9,268 nt of DNA from an uncultured Coriobacteriaceae bacterium. Its GTDB lineage: Bacteria > Actinomycetota > Coriobacteriia > Coriobacteriales > Eggerthellaceae. Within the stretch, counting starts at the first letter, position 1. Each line of letters starts with the position of its first letter. The translations under genes and the position numbers were made by a program. The DNA lies in assembly GCA_900550055.1 (NCBI GenBank), contig URQU01000063.1, positions 1-9,268 of the forward strand, written 5' to 3'. Of the stretch, positions 6,289 to 9,268 are shown piece after piece. The notes below the pieces were generated by a model, which was given only the letters and a program-made list of their open reading frames with translations, did not search any database and was not told the origin of the DNA.

Positions 6289-8163
6289 ATGGCGATCAGC
6301 GATGAGGATATCCAAAAGGTTCGCGAGGCCAGCGACTTGGTCGCCATCATGGGCGAGACGGGCCCGGTCAAGCAGCGCGGCCGCGATTTCTGGCTGTGCT
6401 GCCCCTTTCACAACGAGAAAACCCCGTCGTGCAAGATAGACCCGGCGCTGCAGCTGTGGCATTGCTTCGGCTGCGGGGAAGGCGGCGACGTGTTCGCCTT
6501 CATCATGAAGTCCCAGGACCTGTCGTTTCCCGAGGCCGTGCGTTACCTGGCCGAGCGCGCTCATATCGACATCGCCGATGATCAGGGCAAACGTGGGCCC
6601 GGCATGGGGCAGGGCGCCAAGGCGCGGCTGCGCGCCGTGTGCGCGGAGGCGGCGGAGTTCTTCCATACGCAGCTCATGCGCAGCAAAAGCCCGCAGGCCG
6701 GCGCCGCGCGCGCGTACCTTTCGCAACGCGGCCTTGGCGGCGATATCCCGAAAACCTGGATGCTCGGATTCGCGCCCGGCCAAGGCATGCTTGTGCGCCA
6801 CTTGGCTTCGAAGGGTTTCGAGTCCACCGAGATGATCCAGGCCAATGTGGCCGTCGTCGGCTCGGATGGGCGCGTGCGCGACCGATTCTTCAATCGCGTG
6901 ATGTTCCCCATCAAAGACGAGCAAGGGCAGTGCATAGCCTTCGGCGGGCGCGTGATCGGCAAAGGAGAGCCGAAATACCTCAACAGCCAGGAAACGCCGC
7001 TGTTCCACAAGGGCCGCATGCTCTATGCGCTTGACAAGGCGAAAGCCGCCATGGCGTCTACGGGCGTGGCGGTGGTGTCGGAGGGCTACACCGATGTCAT
7101 CGCCATGCACGAGGCCGGCATCCGCAACGCGGTCGCCACCTTGGGCACGGCGCTCACGCGTACGCATATCCGCGTGCTGTCGCGTCACGCGCGCAAACGC
7201 ATCGTGTATCTGTTCGACGGCGATGCCGCAGGTCAGCGAGCCGCCGATCGTGCTTTGCAGTTCATCGACCCCTCCATGACGCCCGAGGCCGGCGCCGCGC
7301 GCATCGACCTGTTCGCCGTCACGCTGCCCGACAACCTCGACCCTGCCGAGTTCATCGACGCCCACGGCGGTCAGGAGCTGCAGGCCCTGATCGATCAGGC
7401 GAAGCCCTTGCTGGAATACGGCATCGATCGAAGGCTGGGGAACTGGGACCTTTCTCGCGCCGAAGGGCGCTCGGCCGCCGTGGCCGACGCGCTCAGCGTG
7501 TTGGCGCCCATCAAGGATTCGCTGCTCGCCAAGGACTACGCGCGCCAGATCGCCAGCCTTGCCCGTGCCGACGAGAACGACGTGTTGGGGCAGTTGGCGA
7601 ACCTCAAACCCCCGCGCATCTTCGATGCGGAGGAAACCGCCGGCGGCCACGCCGCCCACGACGCCCCCGCGGCACCCGCGCGGCGCAAGCTGCCTCAGTC
7701 CGAGATGAACCGTCGCCGGTTCGAGCGCCAGCTTTTGGCGCTGTGCGCCGCGCGCACCGACCTGGCCTTGGCCCACGCCGATGCGCTCGCCTCGGTGCAG
7801 TGGCACGACCCGGCATGCGCTGCCGTGTCCGCCAGCATGCTCGACACCTTGACCGCAGACCCCGCCGCCTTGCCGGCGGCCATCGTGGGCGCGGCGAGCA
7901 TGGCCGAACCGCGTGCAGCCGGCTTCCTGACAAGGGGCGTTCCCGAATCGGCGGTGCCCGAGGACTTGGCGGCGTTTCTGGTGGAGGAGCTTTCCATCGG
8001 CGATACGGAGGAGGCTATCTCGGCCATGCGCGCGCAGATGTCCGCCCCCGCTTCCATGCCGCCCGAGGACTATGAGCTTCTGTTCGAGACCGTTGCCGCC
8101 ATGCAGCGCGAGCTGACCGCCCGCAAAAGGATGCACGCCGAAAGCGCAACCTCTAGCAGGTAG
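6289..8163 (+). CDS. dnaG: DNA primase
   Basis: DnaG synthesises the RNA primers for Okazaki fragments at the replication fork, working with the DnaB helicase. The 624 residues start with the CHC2 zinc-binding domain, ligands Cys38, His41, Cys59 and Cys62 in CCPFHNEKTPSC and HCFGCGEGGDVF. The RNA polymerase core follows, with the KYLNSQETPLFHKG basic stretch (229-242). The Toprim domain has SEGYTD (264-269, catalytic Glu265), FDGDAAG (309-315, Asp310 and Asp312) and LPDNLDPAEF (346-355). Residues about 445-470 are an Ala/Pro-rich hinge, and the C-terminal helicase-binding region (about 470-624) is poorly conserved, as usual for the family. The ATG gives the standard N-terminus. Its Shine-Dalgarno is weak: only GGGGG at 6271-6275, 13 bases upstream. 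dnaG is divergent from dgt, and no rpoD follows. Confidence 0.97.
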   Translation: MAISDEDIQKVREASDLVAIMGETGPVKQRGRDFWLCCPFHNEKTPSCKIDPALQLWHCFGCGEGGDVFAFIMKSQDLSFPEAVRYLAERAHIDIADDQGKRGPGMGQGAKARLRAVCAEAAEFFHTQLMRSKSPQAGAARAYLSQRGLGGDIPKTWMLGFAPGQGMLVRHLASKGFESTEMIQANVAVVGSDGRVRDRFFNRVMFPIKDEQGQCIAFGGRVIGKGEPKYLNSQETPLFHKGRMLYALDKAKAAMASTGVAVVSEGYTDVIAMHEAGIRNAVATLGTALTRTHIRVLSRHARKRIVYLFDGDAAGQRAADRALQFIDPSMTPEAGAARIDLFAVTLPDNLDPAEFIDAHGGQELQALIDQAKPLLEYGIDRRLGNWDLSRAEGRSAAVADALSVLAPIKDSLLAKDYARQIASLARADENDVLGQLANLKPPRIFDAEETAGGHAAHDAPAAPARRKLPQSEMNRRRFERQLLALCAARTDLALAHADALASVQWHDPACAAVSASMLDTLTADPAALPAAIVGAASMAEPRAAGFLTRGVPESAVPEDLAAFLVEELSIGDTEEAISAMRAQMSAPASMPPEDYELLFETVAAMQRELTARKRMHAESATSSR

Positions 8164-8172
8164 GGGTTGCGC
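8144..8172 (+). terminator. Possible terminator hairpin over the dnaG stop
   Basis: GCGCAACC (8144-8151) pairs perfectly with GGTTGCGC (8165-8172) across the dnaG stop codon. A T-G and a C-G pair can extend the stem. The bases that follow are CCCTTCCC, not a T-run, so termination is uncertain. The stem includes the last dnaG codons. Confidence 0.35.
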
Positions 8173-8226
8173 CCTTCCCGGCGTCGTGCTCGCATGGTGC
8201 GACCATCTTGCACGGCCGTCTTCGGC

Positions 8227-8262
8227 AAACCCCCGTTTCCATTCATGCCGAGCAGGGGTTTT
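8227..8262 (+). terminator. Candidate terminator between dnaG and def
   Basis: AAACCCC (8227-8233) pairs with GGGGTTT (8255-8261), with a 21-base loop. The T-run is only four long and mostly inside the stem. It may end dnaG transcription, but the long loop makes this doubtful. Confidence 0.3.
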
Positions 8263-8325
8263 GTGGAACTTTGCGCCCGCAGGGGCGTTAGCTGCGCGTG
8301 CATGTCACAATAATCGGATTAGAAA

Positions 8326-8348
8326 GGCGGGCGTTCAACGCACCCGCC
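8326..8348 (+). other. Leader hairpin upstream of def
   Basis: GGCGGG (8326-8331) pairs with CCCGCC (8343-8348). Inside, CGT-TCA-ACG adds three pairs, leaving a two-base CA bulge. A C/A-rich, G-poor stretch follows, up to the def ribosome binding site. There is no T-run, so this is an mRNA leader structure rather than a terminator. Confidence 0.45.
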
Positions 8349-8367
8349 GCCAACCAAACCAACCCGC

Positions 8368-8374
8368 AAAAGGA
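8368..8374 (+). promoter_or_regulatory. Ribosome binding site deciding the def start
   Basis: AAAAGGA ends seven bases before ATG 8382. That spacing fits 8382, whereas ATG 8376 would be one base away and the GTG at 8298 has no such site. Confidence 0.8.
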
Positions 8375-8381
8375 AATGCAT

Positions 8382-8915
8382 ATGCTTTCAATCGTGCAAT
8401 CGCCCGACCCGCTGCTCAACACGGTATGCGAGCCCTGCGATTTCAATGACAAGAGCCTCAAGCGCCTGGCTAAGCAGATGGCCCATGTCATGTATAAGAA
8501 CGCCGGTTGCGGCCTTGCCGCGCCCCAGGTCGGCGTGCTCAAGCGTCTCGTGGTCATCGATTGCGACCAGGAGGACGGCGTCCGGGAGCCCATCGTCATG
8601 CTCAATCCCGTGATCGTCGCGCGCGAGGGCGAGCCGGTCGCCGAGGAAGAGGGCTGCCTTTCCATCCCCGGTATCTCCGTGCCCATCGCGCGCCCGCCGT
8701 TCGCCCGCTGCCGTTACTACGACCTTGACGGCCAGCTTTGGGAGATCGAGGGCGACGGGCTGCTCGGCCGCTGCCTGCAGCACGAGACCGACCACCTTGA
8801 CGGCGTCACCATGTTCGAGCGTGCCGAGCCGATGGCCCGTCTGAAGGCCCTTGAGGATTACGAGCGCGCCCTGGCCGCTGGTGCGCGCCCCGGCGAGACT
8901 TCGGTGGAGGCGTAA
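8382..8915 (+). CDS. def: Peptide deformylase
   Basis: This enzyme removes the formyl group from the initiator methionine of nascent proteins at the ribosome exit. All three deformylase motifs are present in the 177-residue product: GCGLAAPQ (42-49), EGCLS (90-94) with metal ligand Cys92, and QHETDHLDG (133-141) with ligands His134 and His138 and catalytic Glu135. The length is typical of bacterial deformylases. The frame stays open to GTG 8298, but the extra 28 residues have no family resemblance and ATG 8382 has the ribosome binding site. Cys43 within the first motif is a mild variant of the common Val or Ile. fmt begins five bases after the stop, the classic def-fmt order, so the two genes are almost certainly cotranscribed. 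Confidence 0.97.
   Translation: MLSIVQSPDPLLNTVCEPCDFNDKSLKRLAKQMAHVMYKNAGCGLAAPQVGVLKRLVVIDCDQEDGVREPIVMLNPVIVAREGEPVAEEEGCLSIPGISVPIARPPFARCRYYDLDGQLWEIEGDGLLGRCLQHETDHLDGVTMFERAEPMARLKALEDYERALAAGARPGETSVEA
8906..8910 (+). promoter_or_regulatory. Ribosome binding site for fmt within def
   Basis: GGAGG lies in the last def codons, ten bases before the fmt ATG. The overlap with def coding supports a shared transcript. Confidence 0.7.
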
Positions 8916-8920
8916 GGGAC

Positions 8921-9268
8921 ATGCGCATCGTATTCATGGGCACGCCAGACTTCGCCGCATCGGTGCTCTCCGAACTTGCCTCGCAGCATGACGTGGTTGC
9001 CGTTTACACGCGCCCCGACGCCGTGCGCGGCCGCGGCAAGCAGCTGGTGCCCAGCCCGGTGAAGGCCGAGGCGTGCGAGCGCGGCATCCCCGTGTTCACG
9101 CCGAAAACGCTGCGCGACGCCGCCGAGCAGCAGGCGCTCGCGGCGCTCCAGCCCGACGTCATCTGCGTGGCCGCGTACGGCATGCTGCTGCCCGCCGAGG
9201 TGCTGTCCATCCCTGCGCATGGCTGCCTGAACGTGCACGCTTCGCTGCTGCCGCGCTGGCGCGGCGCC
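8921..9268 (+). CDS. fmt: Methionyl-tRNA formyltransferase, 3'-truncated
   Basis: Fmt transfers a formyl group from 10-formyl-tetrahydrofolate to methionyl-initiator tRNA in the cytosol. Def later removes that group. The visible 116 codons begin MRIVFMGTPDFAASVL, the family N-terminus. They continue through the tRNA-contacting loop region (TRPDAVRGRGKQLVPSPVK, 30-48), AAYGMLLP (84-91) and the core NVHASLLPRWRGA (104-116), with catalytic Asn104 and His106. The family is usually about 310-320 residues, so roughly 200 residues, including the catalytic Asp and the C-terminal tRNA-binding domain, lie beyond the right edge. The frame is open to the last base of the window. Confidence 0.95.
   Translation, partial: MRIVFMGTPDFAASVLSELASQHDVVAVYTRPDAVRGRGKQLVPSPVKAEACERGIPVFTPKTLRDAAEQQALAALQPDVICVAAYGMLLPAEVLSIPAHGCLNVHASLLPRWRGA

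Larger units (their letters stand above)
8164..8381. other. Structured dnaG-def intergenic region
   Basis: These 218 bp hold no gene that I can support. Besides the hairpins listed separately, they contain ATGGT-GCG-ACCAT (8194-8206) and GCCG-TCTT-CGGC (8215-8226). The only promoter-like bases are CACAATAAT near 8306-8314, with no fitting -35. A def promoter is likely here but not identified. Confidence 0.5.

Noticed and set aside
6695..7302. 17-base direct repeat AGGCCGGCGCCGCGCGC at 6695-6711 and 7286-7302 in dnaG
   Set aside because: Both copies encode AGAAR in frame with the usual GC-rich codons, so biased composition is enough to explain it.
6250..8136. Long minus-strand open frame of 628 codons antisense to dnaG
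   Set aside because: It is the mirror of a GC-rich gene with strong third-position GC bias. Its product is rich in His, Gly, Arg and Ala with no recognisable domain, while the plus strand is unmistakably DnaG.
8298..8381. 28-residue N-terminal extension of def from GTG 8298
   Set aside because: It has no ribosome binding site and no family similarity, and it would cover the leader hairpin. ATG 8382 is well placed behind AAAAGGA.

Overview
The window is a GC-rich stretch of bacterial chromosome, about 60% GC or slightly more by eye, carrying housekeeping genes. The protein sequences and codon use suggest a high-GC Actinomycetota, most likely class Coriobacteriia (Eggerthellaceae-like). That is an inference from resemblance, not a database result. 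No phage, insertion sequence, CRISPR array, tRNA or rRNA was seen.

Layout, left to right. (1) The 3' two thirds of coaX (type III pantothenate kinase) runs off the left edge and ends in a clear rho-independent terminator. (2) One long plus-strand gene encodes both halves of a CydDC-type ABC exporter in a single 1157-residue chain. Its true start is probably GTG at 777. (3) A perfect 13-bp hairpin ends that gene and, from the other side, a convergent two-gene minus-strand unit: dgt-like dNTP triphosphohydrolase followed by a YfcE-type phosphodiesterase, overlapping by ATGA. (4) About 170 bp holds divergent promoters for dgt and dnaG. (5) dnaG (DNA primase) reads rightward. (6) A hairpin-rich gap of about 220 bp leads into def (peptide deformylase) and fmt (methionyl-tRNA formyltransferase); fmt runs off the right edge.

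How the genes work together. dgt and dnaG link dNTP pool control and replication priming, a neighbourhood also known from Mycobacterium tuberculosis. def and fmt are the two ends of the N-formylmethionine cycle and are closely spaced like an operon. coaX supplies CoA. The ABC exporter resembles the thiol exporters needed for cytochrome bd assembly, but no cydAB is visible here.

I found no convincing undescribed multi-gene system. The observations most worth a second look are a perfect 13-bp inverted repeat inside the dgt coding sequence, the loss of the Q-loop glutamine in the first nucleotide-binding domain of the ABC fusion, an unexplained nine-residue match between YfcE and the antisense of the exporter's leader, and the structured def leader. 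Three annotated starts (exporter, dgt, def) should be moved downstream on ribosome-binding-site evidence.
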